Shown: positions 19,285-29,447, counted from the stretch's first letter. The stretch is DNA of 64,000 nt from Streptomyces nigrescens (GCA_024349765.1 AP026073.1:6200001-6264000); one strand, 5' to 3'. Notes: a model not told the origin generated them from the sequence alone. Numbers and translations are program-made.

Positions 19285-21171
19285 ATGGCTGATACCACGT
19301 ACGCGACGAACCCGACCGACCCGACGTCCTTACCCCAACGCTCCGCGGTGCGCTCGCTGTTGCGCCTGTGGCCGTTCGTGCGCCCGGTGCGGGCGCGGCT
19401 GTTCACGGCCGCGTTCGTGGCGGTGGTGGCCTCGTGCGTCAGCCTCGTCATCCCGCTGGTGCTCAAGTGGCTGGTGGACGGGCCGGTCGCGGCGGGTGAC
19501 ACGGGCGGGGTGTGGCTGGGCGGCGGCTTCCTGCTGCTGCTCGGGCTCGCCGAGGCGCTGCTGTTCGGGCTCCGGCGCTGGCTGGTGGCGCGCCCGCTGT
19601 CCGGGGTGGAGGCGGCGATGCGCGCGGCGCTCTACCGCCGGCTGCAGCGGCTTCCGGTCGCCTTCCACGACCGCTGGCCGTCGGGCCAGCTGCTGTCGCG
19701 GGGCACCACCGATCTGCAGAAACTGCGCATGTTCCTGACCTTCCCCCTGACGTTCCTGCTGGTCAACGGCGTGACCATCCTGGTGGGCGGGGTGCTTCTG
19801 GTGGCCCAGCGCTGGTCGCTGGGGCTGGTGCTGCTGTCGCCGCTGCTGCCCCTGTTGGTGCTGTGCTCGGTCTTCGAGGCGAAGTACGGACGGGCGGCCC
19901 GCGTCGTCCAGGACCAGATCGGCGATCTGACCACCGTGGTCGAGGAGTCGGTGCTCGGCATCCGGATCATCAAGGGCTTCGGGCGCCACCGCAGCCAGGC
20001 CCGGGCCTTCAAGGAGCTGACCGGCCGGCTGCGCGCCTCCGAACTGCGCAAGGCGCGGCTGCTGGCCTGGATATGGGGGCTGAACACCACCCTCCCGGAG
20101 TGCGCGCTCGGCGCCGCGCTGGTGCTCGGCGCGGTCCAGGTGGCCGACGGCGTGCTGTCCGCGGGCACGCTCGTCGCGTTCCTGTCGACGGCGCTGGCAC
20201 TGCGCTGGCCGGTGGAGTCGATCGGCTTCCTGCTGGCCATGAGCAACGAGGCGGCCACGGCCACCGACCGGTACTTCGAGGTGATGGACGAGCCGGAGGT
20301 GCGCGACGCGCCGGTGGCGGACGAGCCGGGGACGCGGGACGCGCCGGTGGCGGACGGGCCGGAGGTGCGCGACGTACCGCCGGCCGGCGGCGAGCGGGCG
20401 GGCGGGGACCGGCCCCGGTCGGCCCCCGGCGGTCTGGTCTTCTCCGGGGTGGAGTTCCGCTACCCCGATGCCCCGCCGGACGCCCCGCCCACCCTCCAGG
20501 ACGTCACCCTGCACATCCGGCCCGGCGAGACGATGGCCCTGGTCGGCGCGACCGGCAGCGGGAAGACCACGCTCACGGCGCTGGTGCCGCGGCTGTACGA
20601 CCCGACCGCCGGCCGGATCACCCTCGACGGCCGCGATCTGGCGGCGATCGGCCGCGACGAGGTCCGCTCGCTGGTCGCGGTGGCCTTCGAGGAACCCACG
20701 CTGTTCTCCGCGACCGCCGCCGAGAACGTCCTCATGGGCGCGGCCGACGCCCAAGAGGGCGATCTGCGCCGGGCGTTGCGGGTGGCGCAGGCCGACGGGT
20801 TCGTCGACGCGCTGCCGCAGGGCGGCGCGACCCCGGTCGGCGAGCAGGGCCTGAGCCTGTCCGGCGGGCAGCGGCAGCGGCTGGCGCTGGCCCGCGCGGT
20901 GGTCGGCCGGCCCCGCTTCCTGATCCTCGACGATCCGCTCTCCGCCCTCGACGTGCACACCGAGGCCCTGGTGGAGGCGGCACTGCGCCAGGTCCTGGCG
21001 ACGACCACGGCCCTGGTCGTCGCCCACCGCCCGTCCACGGTCCTGCTCGCCGACCGCGTGGCGCTGCTCTCCGGCGGCCGGATCACCGCCGTCGGCACCC
21101 ACCACGAACTCCTCCGGGACAACGCCGAATACGCCACCTTGATGTCCGGCGAGGAAGAGGCCGCCCGATGA
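19285..21171 (+). CDS. ABC exporter, half-transporter with degenerate ATP site (pair 1, subunit A)
   Basis: A 628-residue type IV ABC exporter half: six-helix membrane domain (about 25-330), a low-complexity linker with repeated (A)PVADxPxxRD units (about 335-375), then a nucleotide-binding domain. Walker A is GATGSGKTT (about 420-428) and the signature is an intact LSGGQ (about 525-529). Walker B reads FLILDDP, with Asp in place of the catalytic Glu, and the Q-loop Gln is replaced by Glu (AFEEPTLF). So its own ATP site is the non-hydrolysing one, as in TM287- or BmrC-like partners. The overlap ATGA couples it to subunit B. Codon 16 is TTA, so translation should need the bldA tRNA. Export substrate unknown; lipid or drug likely. 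Confidence 0.9.
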   Translation: MADTTYATNPTDPTSLPQRSAVRSLLRLWPFVRPVRARLFTAAFVAVVASCVSLVIPLVLKWLVDGPVAAGDTGGVWLGGGFLLLLGLAEALLFGLRRWLVARPLSGVEAAMRAALYRRLQRLPVAFHDRWPSGQLLSRGTTDLQKLRMFLTFPLTFLLVNGVTILVGGVLLVAQRWSLGLVLLSPLLPLLVLCSVFEAKYGRAARVVQDQIGDLTTVVEESVLGIRIIKGFGRHRSQARAFKELTGRLRASELRKARLLAWIWGLNTTLPECALGAALVLGAVQVADGVLSAGTLVAFLSTALALRWPVESIGFLLAMSNEAATATDRYFEVMDEPEVRDAPVADEPGTRDAPVADGPEVRDVPPAGGERAGGDRPRSAPGGLVFSGVEFRYPDAPPDAPPTLQDVTLHIRPGETMALVGATGSGKTTLTALVPRLYDPTAGRITLDGRDLAAIGRDEVRSLVAVAFEEPTLFSATAAENVLMGAADAQEGDLRRALRVAQADGFVDALPQGGATPVGEQGLSLSGGQRQRLALARAVVGRPRFLILDDPLSALDVHTEALVEAALRQVLATTTALVVAHRPSTVLLADRVALLSGGRITAVGTHHELLRDNAEYATLMSGEEEAAR

Positions 21172-23075
21172 CCACCACCACGACCGGCCGCCCGTCCGAC
21201 GCCCCCGAGCCCGAGCCCGACCCCGGCGCGGCGCGGCAGCTCCCCGCCGACCCGGACCGCTCCCCGGGGCAGCCGCCGGAGGCCGATGACGCCTTCGAAC
21301 GGGACCGGCTGCCCGCCCCCCGGAACGCCGCCCGTTCACTGCTCGCCTCCTTACTGGCACCGCACCGCCGGCGCGTCGGTGTGGTCGCCGCATTGCTGCT
21401 CCTCCAGCAGGCCGCCGTGCAGGCCGGCCCGCTGCTGGTCGCCTACGCACTGGACCGGGCGGTGCCGGCGCTGCGGGCGGGCGACCGCGGGCCGCTGGTG
21501 GCCGTGGCGGTGGCGGCCGTGCTGTGCGCCGCGGCGTCCGGCGGGCTGCAGTGGGGCTTCATCCGGCTCTCCGCCCTGATCAGCCAGGACGTCCTGGTGG
21601 ACCTGCGGGGCCGGATCTTCCGGCACGGCCAGGCGCTCAGCCTGGACTTCCACGAGCGCTACACCTCCGGCCGGCTGATATCCCGGGCCACCACCGACGT
21701 CGAGTCGCTGCGCGAACTCCTCGACGAAGGCATCCAGGAACTGATCACCATCGCCCTGTCGACGGTCTACATCACCGTGACCCTGCTCTTCCTGGACGGG
21801 GGTTTCGGCGTGGCCGCGCTCGTCTCCGCCGCCCCGCTGGCGCTCCAGGTGCGCGCGTACCGCCGCCGCTCCCACCGGGTCTACAGCGCCAAGTCGACGG
21901 CGATGGCGGGCGTCATCGTGCAGTTCACCGAGACCCTGAACGGCATCCGCCCGGTGCAGGCGTTCCGCCGCGAGCGGCCCAACGACGCGGCGTTCGCCCG
22001 GCTCAACCACCGCCACGAGCGGGTCAACGGCGACGCGTTCCTGGAGATGGCGCGCTATGTCGTCCTCTCCCGCCTGGCCGCCAACGTCGCGGTCGCCGCG
22101 ATCGTCCTGTGGGGCGCCTACCGCGTGGCCACCGGCGGCCTGGCGCTGGGCGTGCTGGCGGCGGCGGTGCTCTATCTGCGCCGGCTCTACGACCCCATCG
22201 ACCGCCTCGGCATGTTCCTCAACGCCTATGAGAGCGCCGCCGCTTCGCTGCAGAAGATCGCCGGTCTGCTCGCCCAGCGCCCGACGGTCCCGGAACCGCC
22301 CTCACCCGCCGGGCTGCCGGCCGTCGCGTCCGGCCGGCCGGGCCGCGAGGTGGCCTTCCGCGAGGTCCGCTTCGCCTACCGGACCGGCGGCGAGGTGCTG
22401 CCCCGCTTCGACCTGACCCTCGCGGCGGGTTCGACGGTCGCCGTGGTGGGCGCCACCGGCGCCGGCAAGTCCACCCTCGCCAAGCTGCTGGCCCGCTTCT
22501 ACGACCCGACCGAGGGCCGGGTCCTGCTCGACGGCGTCGAGCTGCGCGAGCTGTCCACGGCGGAGCTGCGCCGCGCCGTCGTGATGGTCACCCAGGAGGC
22601 GTTCCTGTTCTCCGGCACGGTCGCCGACAACATCGCCCTCGGCCGCCCGGACGCCACCCGCGCGGAGATCGAGAGCGCCGCGAAGGCCATCGGCGCCCAT
22701 GACTTCATCACCGCCCTGCCGGACGGCTACGACACCGACGTGCGCAAGCGGGGCGGCCGGATATCCGCCGGCCAGCGCCAGCTCGTCGGCTTCGCCCGGG
22801 CGCTGCTCGCCGACCCGGCCGTGCTGATCCTCGACGAGGCGACCAGTTCCCTGGACATCCCCGGTGAACGCGCGGTCCAGCGCGCCATGGACACCGTCCT
22901 GCGGGGCCGTACGGCCGTGGTCATCGCGCACCGCCTGTCCACCGTCGAGATCGCCGACCGGGTCCTGGTCATGGCCGACGGCCGGATCGTCGAGGACGGC
23001 CCGCCGGACCGACTCGTCAAGGACCGCGGCCGGTTCGCCGCCCTGCACCAGGCGTGGCGGGACAGCCTGGTCTGA
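21168..23075 (+). CDS. ABC exporter, half-transporter with consensus ATP site (pair 1, subunit B)
   Basis: A 635-residue partner of the preceding gene: a Pro/Asp/Glu-rich cytoplasmic start of about 50 residues, a six-helix membrane domain (about 65-345), and a nucleotide-binding domain. Walker A is GATGAGKST (about 428-436), the Q-loop is MVTQEAFLF, Walker B is [12 protein letters not shown] with the catalytic Glu, and the H-loop is IAHRLS. The signature motif is altered to ISAGQ, so the competent ATP site is formed by this subunit's Walker motifs and subunit A's LSGGQ. The ATG overlaps subunit A's stop. Codon 62 is TTA, a second bldA-dependent codon in the same operon. Confidence 0.91.
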   Translation: MTTTTTGRPSDAPEPEPDPGAARQLPADPDRSPGQPPEADDAFERDRLPAPRNAARSLLASLLAPHRRRVGVVAALLLLQQAAVQAGPLLVAYALDRAVPALRAGDRGPLVAVAVAAVLCAAASGGLQWGFIRLSALISQDVLVDLRGRIFRHGQALSLDFHERYTSGRLISRATTDVESLRELLDEGIQELITIALSTVYITVTLLFLDGGFGVAALVSAAPLALQVRAYRRRSHRVYSAKSTAMAGVIVQFTETLNGIRPVQAFRRERPNDAAFARLNHRHERVNGDAFLEMARYVVLSRLAANVAVAAIVLWGAYRVATGGLALGVLAAAVLYLRRLYDPIDRLGMFLNAYESAAASLQKIAGLLAQRPTVPEPPSPAGLPAVASGRPGREVAFREVRFAYRTGGEVLPRFDLTLAAGSTVAVVGATGAGKSTLAKLLARFYDPTEGRVLLDGVELRELSTAELRRAVVMVTQEAFLFSGTVADNIALGRPDATRAEIESAAKAIGAHDFITALPDGYDTDVRKRGGRISAGQRQLVGFARALLADPAVLILDEATSSLDIPGERAVQRAMDTVLRGRTAVVIAHRLSTVEIADRVLVMADGRIVEDGPPDRLVKDRGRFAALHQAWRDSLV

Positions 23076-23218
23076 GCGGTCGTGCGGCGAGGCGGACCTC
23101 GAGGCCCGTGCGAGGAGTGGCGCTCTCGAGGAGGAGTTCACGGCAGCGCCGCCAGGCATTGCCCCATGGGTGAAGGTCAAGTCGCCAACTACAGTGGGCG
23201 GACCGGACGGGGGGCGAC

Positions 23219-25030
23219 ATGACGCAGTCGGCGAAGGTGCCGCGCAGTGCCGGGCGCTATCTGTGGTGGCTGGTGGCGAGCCAGCGCGGGCGGGTGGCGG
23301 CGGGCGCGACGTACGGGAGCCTGTGGAACGCGGGGCTGATGGTGCCGCCGTACGTGCTCTCCCGGGCGATCGACGAGGGGCTGGCACCGGGGCGGACCGC
23401 GGCGCTGGCCGGATGGGTGGCGGTGCTGCTGGCCGTCGGCGGGCTGAACGCCTGGCTGGGCGTGATGCGGCACCGCACCATGACCAGGATCCGGATGGAC
23501 GCCACGTTCCGCACGGTCCGGGCGGTGATGGCGCACACCCTGCGGCTGGGCGCGGCGCTGCCCCGGCAGGTGACGGCCGGGGAGGTCGTCACCATCGGGA
23601 TCGGCGACGTCGCGGTGATCAGCCAGACCCTGACCATGACCGGGCCGGGCGTCGGCGGGGTGCTGGCGTACGGGGTCGTCGCCGTGCTGCTGCTGTCCGT
23701 CTCGCCGCTGCTCGCCGCGGTGGTGCTGCTGGGCGTACCGCTGCTGGCGGTGGCGGTCGGGCCGCTGCTGGGCCGGCTGCAGGGCGCGGAGTCCCACTAC
23801 CGCGAGCGGCAGAGCGGGCTGGCGGCCCAACTGGGCGATCTGGTCGACGGGTTGCGGGTGCTCGGTGGTCTGGGCGGCAAGGAGGTGTTCGCCGGCCGCT
23901 ACCGGCGCGCGTCGCAGGAGCTGCGCCGCGAGGGCTACCGGGTCGGGGCGGTGACGAGCTGGATCCAGGCGCTCGGGGTGGGCCTGCCGACCCTGTTCCT
24001 GGCCGCCGTCACCTGGCTCGCGGCCCGGATGGCGGCCCAAGGCGACCTCACCACGGGCGAGTTGGTGGCGGTCTACGGCTATACGGCGGCCCTGGTGGTC
24101 CCGGTGTCGTTCTTCATCGAGGGCGGCCACGACCTCACCCGCGGCCTGGTCGCCGCCCGCCGGGTCGTACGGTTCCTGCACCTGCCGGCGGACGCGGCGG
24201 ATCCCCAAGACGCCAACGACGCCACCGACGCCACCGACGCCACGGCGGACGGCGGCACGGTCACGGCCGGACCCGAGCGGGTGGCCGTGCTGCGCGATCC
24301 GGAGTCGGGCGTCGAGGTGGTGCCCGGGCTGCTGACCGCGCTGGTCGCCGCCCGGCCGGCCGAGTCGGCGGCGGTGGTCGACCGCCTGGGCCGGTTCGCC
24401 GACTCCGCGGCGGCCTGGGGCGCGGTCCGGCTGGACGAGATCCCGCTGTCCCGGGTCCGCGAACGCATCCTGGTCGCGGACAACGAGGCGGACCTGTTCG
24501 CCGGCACCCTGCGCGAGGTGGTGAGCGGACGCCGGGACCGTACCGACGCGGCGATCGGCCGGGCGCTGCGCACGGCCCTGGCCGAGGACATCGTCCGGGC
24601 CCTGCCGGACGGGCTGGACTCGCCGGTCGCGGCGCAGGGCCGGAACCTCTCCGGCGGCCAGCGGCAGCGGCTGCGCCTGGTGCGGGCGCTGCTGGCCGAC
24701 CCGGAGGTGCTGCTCGCGGTCGAGCCGACCTCGGCCGTGGACGCCCATACCGAGGCGGCGATCGCGGCCCGGCTGCACACCGCCCGCGCGGGCCGTACGA
24801 CGGTCGTCACCACCGCCTCCCCGCTGCTGCTCGACCACGCCGACGTGGTGTGCTTCCTCGTCGACGGCAAGGTCGCCGCGGCCGGCCGCCACCGCCAACT
24901 CCTCGACGACGTACCGGAGTACCGCCGCCTGGTCTCCCGCGACCAGGACGAGGACGAGGACGAGAGCGACCGCGAGGACGGGCACGAGGAAGCAGGCGAG
25001 GACGACCGGGCCGGAGGAGCCACGTCATGA
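23219..25030 (+). CDS. ABC exporter half-transporter lacking Walker A (pair 2, subunit A)
   Basis: A 603-residue exporter half. The six-helix membrane domain (about 15-310) is normal. A DATDATDATAD linker repeat follows, and then a nucleotide-binding domain with striking losses. The Walker A position (about 370-385) reads LLTALVAARPAESAAVV, with no glycine-rich loop or Lys. The Q-loop has Asn-Glu (DNEADLF), Walker B is VLLAVEPTSAVD without the first Asp, and the H-loop reads VVTTASPLLL without His. The signature LSGGQRQRL (about 477-485) is intact. It can therefore hardly bind ATP by itself but can complete its partner's site. A long acidic tail (DEDEDESDRED) ends the protein. ATG 23219 follows a G-rich ribosome binding site. 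Confidence 0.9.
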   Translation: MTQSAKVPRSAGRYLWWLVASQRGRVAAGATYGSLWNAGLMVPPYVLSRAIDEGLAPGRTAALAGWVAVLLAVGGLNAWLGVMRHRTMTRIRMDATFRTVRAVMAHTLRLGAALPRQVTAGEVVTIGIGDVAVISQTLTMTGPGVGGVLAYGVVAVLLLSVSPLLAAVVLLGVPLLAVAVGPLLGRLQGAESHYRERQSGLAAQLGDLVDGLRVLGGLGGKEVFAGRYRRASQELRREGYRVGAVTSWIQALGVGLPTLFLAAVTWLAARMAAQGDLTTGELVAVYGYTAALVVPVSFFIEGGHDLTRGLVAARRVVRFLHLPADAADPQDANDATDATDATADGGTVTAGPERVAVLRDPESGVEVVPGLLTALVAARPAESAAVVDRLGRFADSAAAWGAVRLDEIPLSRVRERILVADNEADLFAGTLREVVSGRRDRTDAAIGRALRTALAEDIVRALPDGLDSPVAAQGRNLSGGQRQRLRLVRALLADPEVLLAVEPTSAVDAHTEAAIAARLHTARAGRTTVVTTASPLLLDHADVVCFLVDGKVAAAGRHRQLLDDVPEYRRLVSRDQDEDEDESDREDGHEEAGEDDRAGGATS

Positions 25031-26847
25031 CGTCACCGGCGGCACCGACCGCACCACCCACCGCCCACGCGCTCCCCGTCGCCGATCCGCCCGCGACCCG
25101 GCGGGCCGCGCTGGGGCTGGTGCGCCGGGACGGCCGGGCGTTCGCGCTGATGCTGGTGCTGAACGCGCTGGCGGCCGGCGCCGGGCTGGCCGGTCCGTGG
25201 CTGCTGGGCCGGATCGTGGACACGGTCCGGGACGGCGGTGGGGTGGCCGCGGTGGACCGGCTGGCGCTGGTCATCCTGGTGTGCGCGGTGGCCCAGCTGC
25301 TGCTGGCCCGGCAGGCCCGGTACGTCGGCCATCGCTTCGGGGAACGGGCCGCGGCGCGGATCCGCGAGAGGTACGTCGACCGGGCGCTGGCGCTGCCCGC
25401 CGCGGTCGTGGAGCGCGCCGGGACCGGTGATCTGACGGCCCGCGGCACGACGGACGTCACCTCGGTCGGGCGGACGCTGCGGGACGCCGCGCCGGAGGTC
25501 TCGGTCGCGGCCGTGCAGGCACTGTTCCTGCTCGGTGCCGTGGTGGTGGCCGGTCCGCTGCTCGGGCTGTGCGCGCTGGGGCTGCTCGGCGGACTGCTGG
25601 CGGTCCGCTGGTATCTGCGCCGGGCGCACCGGGCGTATCTCGCGGAGGGCGCGGCGACCTCGGAACTGGCCGAGCTGCTGGCCGCCACCGCCACGGGTGC
25701 CCGGACGGTGGAGGCGCTGGGCCTGCAGGAGCGCCGGTGGGCGGCGGGCGAGCGGGCGATCGCGGAGTGCCGCCGCACGCGGCTGCGGACGCTGTTCCTG
25801 CGCAGTGTGCTGCTGCCCGCGGTGGACGTCGCCCACGTCCTGCCGGTGGCCGGTGTGCTGCTGGCCGGCGGGGCCCTGATGGGCTCGGGTGGGGTCAGTC
25901 TGGGCGCGGTCCTCGCCGCGGCGCTGTATCTGCGGCAGCTGTCCGAGCCGCTGGACACGATCCTGCTGTGGATGGAGCAACTGCAGAGCAGCGGCGCCGC
26001 GTTCGCCCGTGTCGAGGGGCTGGGCACGGTCCCGCGCGACAGGGAGGCGGCCGCCGGCGCCGGACCGGTGCCGGCCGGTGACCGGGTCGAGGTCCGTGCC
26101 GTCCACTACGCCTACCCCACCGGCGGTGACGGGCCGGCCGGGGAGGAGGCGGACCGGGGCGCCGGCGACGTCCTGCACGGCGTCACCCTCACCGTCCGCC
26201 CCGGTGAGCGGCTGGCGCTGGTGGGTCCCTCCGGGGCCGGGAAGTCCACGCTGGGGCGGCTGCTGGCCGGCATCGAGGCGCCGCGCCGCGGGTCGGTGAC
26301 GGTCGGCGGGGTGCCGGTCGCCGGGCTGGATCCGGAGGTGCTGCGGCGACACGTGGTCCTGGTCACCCAGGAGCACCACGTCTTCCTGGGCAGCGTCCGC
26401 GACAACCTCCGGCTGGCCGCGCCCGGTGCCGGGGACGGCGAACTGCGGGCGGCGCTGGCGGCCGTCGGGGCCGACTGGGCCGGGGAGCTGCCGGCCGGTC
26501 TGGACACCGAGCTGGGCCCGGGCGGCCACCGCCTCGACGGCGCCCGGTCCCAGCAACTCGCCCTGGCCCGCGTGGTGTTGGCCGATCCGCACACGGTGAT
26601 CCTGGACGAGGCGACGGCGCTGCTCGATCCGCGTACCGCGCGGCACACCGAGCGGGCGCTGGCCGCGGTCCTCGCCGGCCGTACGGTCATCGCCGTCGCG
26701 CACCGGCTGCACACCGCGCACGACGCGGACCGGGTCGCCGTCATGGAGGCCGGCCGGCTGGCCGAACTCGGCACCCATGACGAGCTGGTGGCGAACGGCG
26801 GTGCGTACGCGGCGCTCTGGCGGTCCTGGCACGGGGAACGGCCGTGA
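25027..26847 (+). CDS. ABC exporter half-transporter with consensus Walker motifs (pair 2, subunit B)
   Basis: A 606-residue partner of the Walker A-less subunit. It has a six-helix membrane domain (about 35-320) and a nucleotide-binding domain with good Walker A GPSGAGKST (about 399-407), Q-loop LVTQEHHVF, Walker B VILDEATALLD and H-loop VAHRLHT. The signature is destroyed: LDGARSQQLALARV stands where LSGGQ should be (about 502-506). It supplies the ATP-binding half and the preceding subunit the signature half of a single working site. The ATGA overlap makes a matched pair certain. Its membrane domain is less similar to pair 1, so the two pairs are separate transporters. Substrate unknown. 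Confidence 0.9.
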   Translation: MTSPAAPTAPPTAHALPVADPPATRRAALGLVRRDGRAFALMLVLNALAAGAGLAGPWLLGRIVDTVRDGGGVAAVDRLALVILVCAVAQLLLARQARYVGHRFGERAAARIRERYVDRALALPAAVVERAGTGDLTARGTTDVTSVGRTLRDAAPEVSVAAVQALFLLGAVVVAGPLLGLCALGLLGGLLAVRWYLRRAHRAYLAEGAATSELAELLAATATGARTVEALGLQERRWAAGERAIAECRRTRLRTLFLRSVLLPAVDVAHVLPVAGVLLAGGALMGSGGVSLGAVLAAALYLRQLSEPLDTILLWMEQLQSSGAAFARVEGLGTVPRDREAAAGAGPVPAGDRVEVRAVHYAYPTGGDGPAGEEADRGAGDVLHGVTLTVRPGERLALVGPSGAGKSTLGRLLAGIEAPRRGSVTVGGVPVAGLDPEVLRRHVVLVTQEHHVFLGSVRDNLRLAAPGAGDGELRAALAAVGADWAGELPAGLDTELGPGGHRLDGARSQQLALARVVLADPHTVILDEATALLDPRTARHTERALAAVLAGRTVIAVAHRLHTAHDADRVAVMEAGRLAELGTHDELVANGGAYAALWRSWHGERP

Positions 26848-27167
26848 CGGGGATCACCTCACGTCCGGATTCCGGACGTCGATTTCGCGCAACGGACGTT
26901 TTCCGGCCAATTACTTGAACGGACCCTGACAACCAGCCATCCACGGTGGGACTCTTCCCCGCAGCCGCCGCACGGTCCCCACAGCACCACGCCCTGCGGC
27001 AGCCGGCTTCCCCTGCACCACCCGTTCCACCAGTACGTCGCACCTCTCGCGTACGTCTCCCCCCACACGCTCCAAGTGTTCTGCCTCGATCTGCCCGGAC
27101 GGCCGCTGGGCCGCCCGGTCCCCCTCGGCCGCGCCGTCACGTAGCGGCCACCGCAGAAGGAGTCAGT
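26848..27167. other. Intergenic region before protease 1
   Basis: Between the last ABC gene and the first M4 protease there are 320 bases without a credible gene. The first part (26870-26935) is AT-richer than its surroundings and contains the 40-base element shared with the second protease. The remainder is GC-rich and featureless up to the AAGGAG ribosome binding site. Confidence 0.6.
26892..26931 (+). promoter_or_regulatory. 40-base element shared by both M4 protease genes (copy 1)
   Basis: ACGGACG, TTT, CGGCCAA and, at the end, CCTGACA are identical in sequence and spacing to the copy before the second protease. The middle is variable apart from TGAAC, which occurs in both but is shifted by one base. 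Likely a common promoter or activator site. Confidence 0.55.
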
Positions 27168-29447
27168 GTGAGACGCACCCCCCATGGACGCGCCGTCGCG
27201 ACCGGCGCACTGGTCGCCGTCACCGCGATGCTGGCCGTCGGAGTCCAGGCCGGCACCGGCACGGCGGCCGCCCCGCGGCCCGGCACCGCGCACGCCGTAC
27301 CCGATCCCGGCGCACTGCCGGCCAAGCTGTCCCCGTCCCAGCGTGCGGAGCTGATACGGGCGGCCGGCGCCACCACCGCGCAGACGGCCCGCGAGCTCAA
27401 GCTCGGCGCCAAGGAGAAGCTGGTCGTCAAGGACGTCTCGAAGGACGCCAACGGCACGGTCCACACCCGCTACGAGCGCACCTACGCCGGACTGCCGGTG
27501 CTCGGCGGCGACCTCGTCGTGCACGAGAGCAAGGCCGGCACGCTCAAGGGCGTCACCAAGGCCGTCGCCTCGCAGCTGAAGGTCGCGAGCACCACCGCCA
27601 AGGTGGCCCCGGCCACCGCCGCGGCGAAGGCGGTCAAGTCGGCGCAGTCGCTGGGCTCGAAGAAGACCGCCCCCACGAAGGCGCCCCGCAAGGTGATCTG
27701 GGTCGCCGACGGCAAGCCGCGGCTGGCCTACGAGACCGTGGTCGGCGGGCTGCAGGACGACGGCACGCCCAACCAGCTGCACGTCATCACCGACGCCACC
27801 ACCGGCGCCGAGATCTACCGCTACCAGGGCATCGAGACCGGTGTCGGCAACAGCGAGTACAGCGGCAAGGTCACCATCGGCACGTCGGGATCGGCGCCGA
27901 ACTTCTCGATGACCGACGCCACCCGCGGCAACCACAAGACCTACGACCTCAAGCACGGGTCGTCCGGCACCGGTTCGCTGTTCACCGACGCGGACGACAC
28001 CTGGGGCGACGGTACGCCGCAGAACGCCCAGACCGCGGGCGTGGACGCCGCCTACGGCGCCCAGGAGACCTGGGACTACTACAAGAACGTGCACGGCCGC
28101 AGCGGCATCAAGGGCGACGGCGTGGGTGCCTACTCCCGCGTCCACTACGGCAACAGCTACGTCAACGCGTTCTGGGACGACGGCTGCTTCTGCATGACGT
28201 ACGGCGACGGCAGCGGCAACGCGGCCCCGCTGACCGCCCTCGACGTGGCCGGTCACGAGATGTCGCACGGCGTCACCTCGAACACCGCGGGCCTCAACTA
28301 CAGCGGCGAGTCCGGCGGTCTCAATGAGGCCACCTCGGACATCTTCGGCACGGCCGTGGAGTTCTACGCCAACAACCCGTCCGACCCCGGTGACTACCTC
28401 ATCGGCGAGAAGATCGACATCAACGGCGACGGCACCCCGCTGCGCTACATGGACAAGCCCAGCAAGGACGGCGCCTCCGCGGACTACTGGTCGAGCGGTG
28501 TCGGCAACAAGGACGTGCACTACTCGTCCGGCGTCGCCAACCACTTCTTCTACCTGCTGTCCGAGGGCAGCGGCCCGAAGGACATCGGCGGCGTCCACTA
28601 CGACAGCCCGACCTTCGACAACCTGCCGGTGCCGGGCATCGGCCGGGCCAACGCCGAGAAGGTGTGGTTCAAGGCGCTCAGCCAGTACATGACCGCCACC
28701 ACCAACTACGCCGACGCCCGCACCGCCACCCTGAAGGCGGCAGCGGACCTGTTCGGCCAGGGCAGCGCGTCGTACAACACGGTCGCCAACACCTGGGCGG
28801 CGGTCAACGTCGGCTCCCGCGTCCCGGACGGCGGCGGGGTCACCGTCACCAACCCGGGCAACCAGACCAGCACCGTGGGCCAGGCCGCGAGCCTGCAGAT
28901 CAAGGCCACCAGCGGCACCGCGGGCGCGCTGTCGTACACGGCGAGCGGGCTGCCCGCCGGGCTGTCGATCAACGCGAGCACCGGTCTGATCTCCGGGACG
29001 CCGACCACGGCCGGCACGTCCAACGTGACGGTGACGGTCACCGACTCCGCGAAGAAGACCGGAACCACCTCCTTCACCTGGACGGTCAACGCGACCGGCG
29101 GCGGCAGCGTCTTCGAGAACTCCGACGACGTGCAGATCCCGGACGCGGGCGCGGCGGTCACCTCGCCGATCAACGTCAGCCGCAGCGGCAACGCCTCCAG
29201 CACGCTGAAGGTCGGCGTGGACATCGTCCACACCTACCGCGGTGACCTGGTCATCGACCTGATCGCCCCGGACGGCACGGCCTACCGGCTGAAGAACTCC
29301 AACCCGTACGACTCGGCGGCGAACGTGAACACCACGTACACCGTCAACGCCTCCTCGAAGGCGGCGAGCGGCACCTGGAAGCTGCGCGTCCAGGACGTCT
29401 ACTCGCAGGACTCCGGTTACATCAACGGCTGGAAGCTGACGTTCTGA
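27168..29447 (+). CDS. Secreted M4 neutral metalloprotease with Ig-like and P domains
   Basis: A 759-residue preproprotein of the thermolysin (M4) family. A signal peptide (ending near QAGTGTAA) is followed by an FTP/PepSY propeptide (about 40-220), then the catalytic domain with zinc motif HEMSH (His near 363) and the third ligand in GGLNEATSDIFG, and the ANHFFYLLSEG segment. After the protease come a putative Ig-like domain (SYTASGLPAGLSINASTGLISGTPTTAG, read as successive pieces) and a C-terminal P/Homo B domain (ADDVQIPD-like start, GTWKLRVQDVYSQDSGYINGWKLTF region). GTG 27168 follows AAGGAG. It digests extracellular protein. Confidence 0.94.
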   Translation: MRRTPHGRAVATGALVAVTAMLAVGVQAGTGTAAAPRPGTAHAVPDPGALPAKLSPSQRAELIRAAGATTAQTARELKLGAKEKLVVKDVSKDANGTVHTRYERTYAGLPVLGGDLVVHESKAGTLKGVTKAVASQLKVASTTAKVAPATAAAKAVKSAQSLGSKKTAPTKAPRKVIWVADGKPRLAYETVVGGLQDDGTPNQLHVITDATTGAEIYRYQGIETGVGNSEYSGKVTIGTSGSAPNFSMTDATRGNHKTYDLKHGSSGTGSLFTDADDTWGDGTPQNAQTAGVDAAYGAQETWDYYKNVHGRSGIKGDGVGAYSRVHYGNSYVNAFWDDGCFCMTYGDGSGNAAPLTALDVAGHEMSHGVTSNTAGLNYSGESGGLNEATSDIFGTAVEFYANNPSDPGDYLIGEKIDINGDGTPLRYMDKPSKDGASADYWSSGVGNKDVHYSSGVANHFFYLLSEGSGPKDIGGVHYDSPTFDNLPVPGIGRANAEKVWFKALSQYMTATTNYADARTATLKAAADLFGQGSASYNTVANTWAAVNVGSRVPDGGGVTVTNPGNQTSTVGQAASLQIKATSGTAGALSYTASGLPAGLSINASTGLISGTPTTAGTSNVTVTVTDSAKKTGTTSFTWTVNATGGGSVFENSDDVQIPDAGAAVTSPINVSRSGNASSTLKVGVDIVHTYRGDLVIDLIAPDGTAYRLKNSNPYDSAANVNTTYTVNASSKAASGTWKLRVQDVYSQDSGYINGWKLTF

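Noticed and set aside
22864-26847. One very long frame suggesting a giant ABC fusion
   Set aside because: The frame merges the out-of-frame end of one gene with the true start of another. The two exporter pairs have separate start codons and a 143-base gap at 23076-23218.
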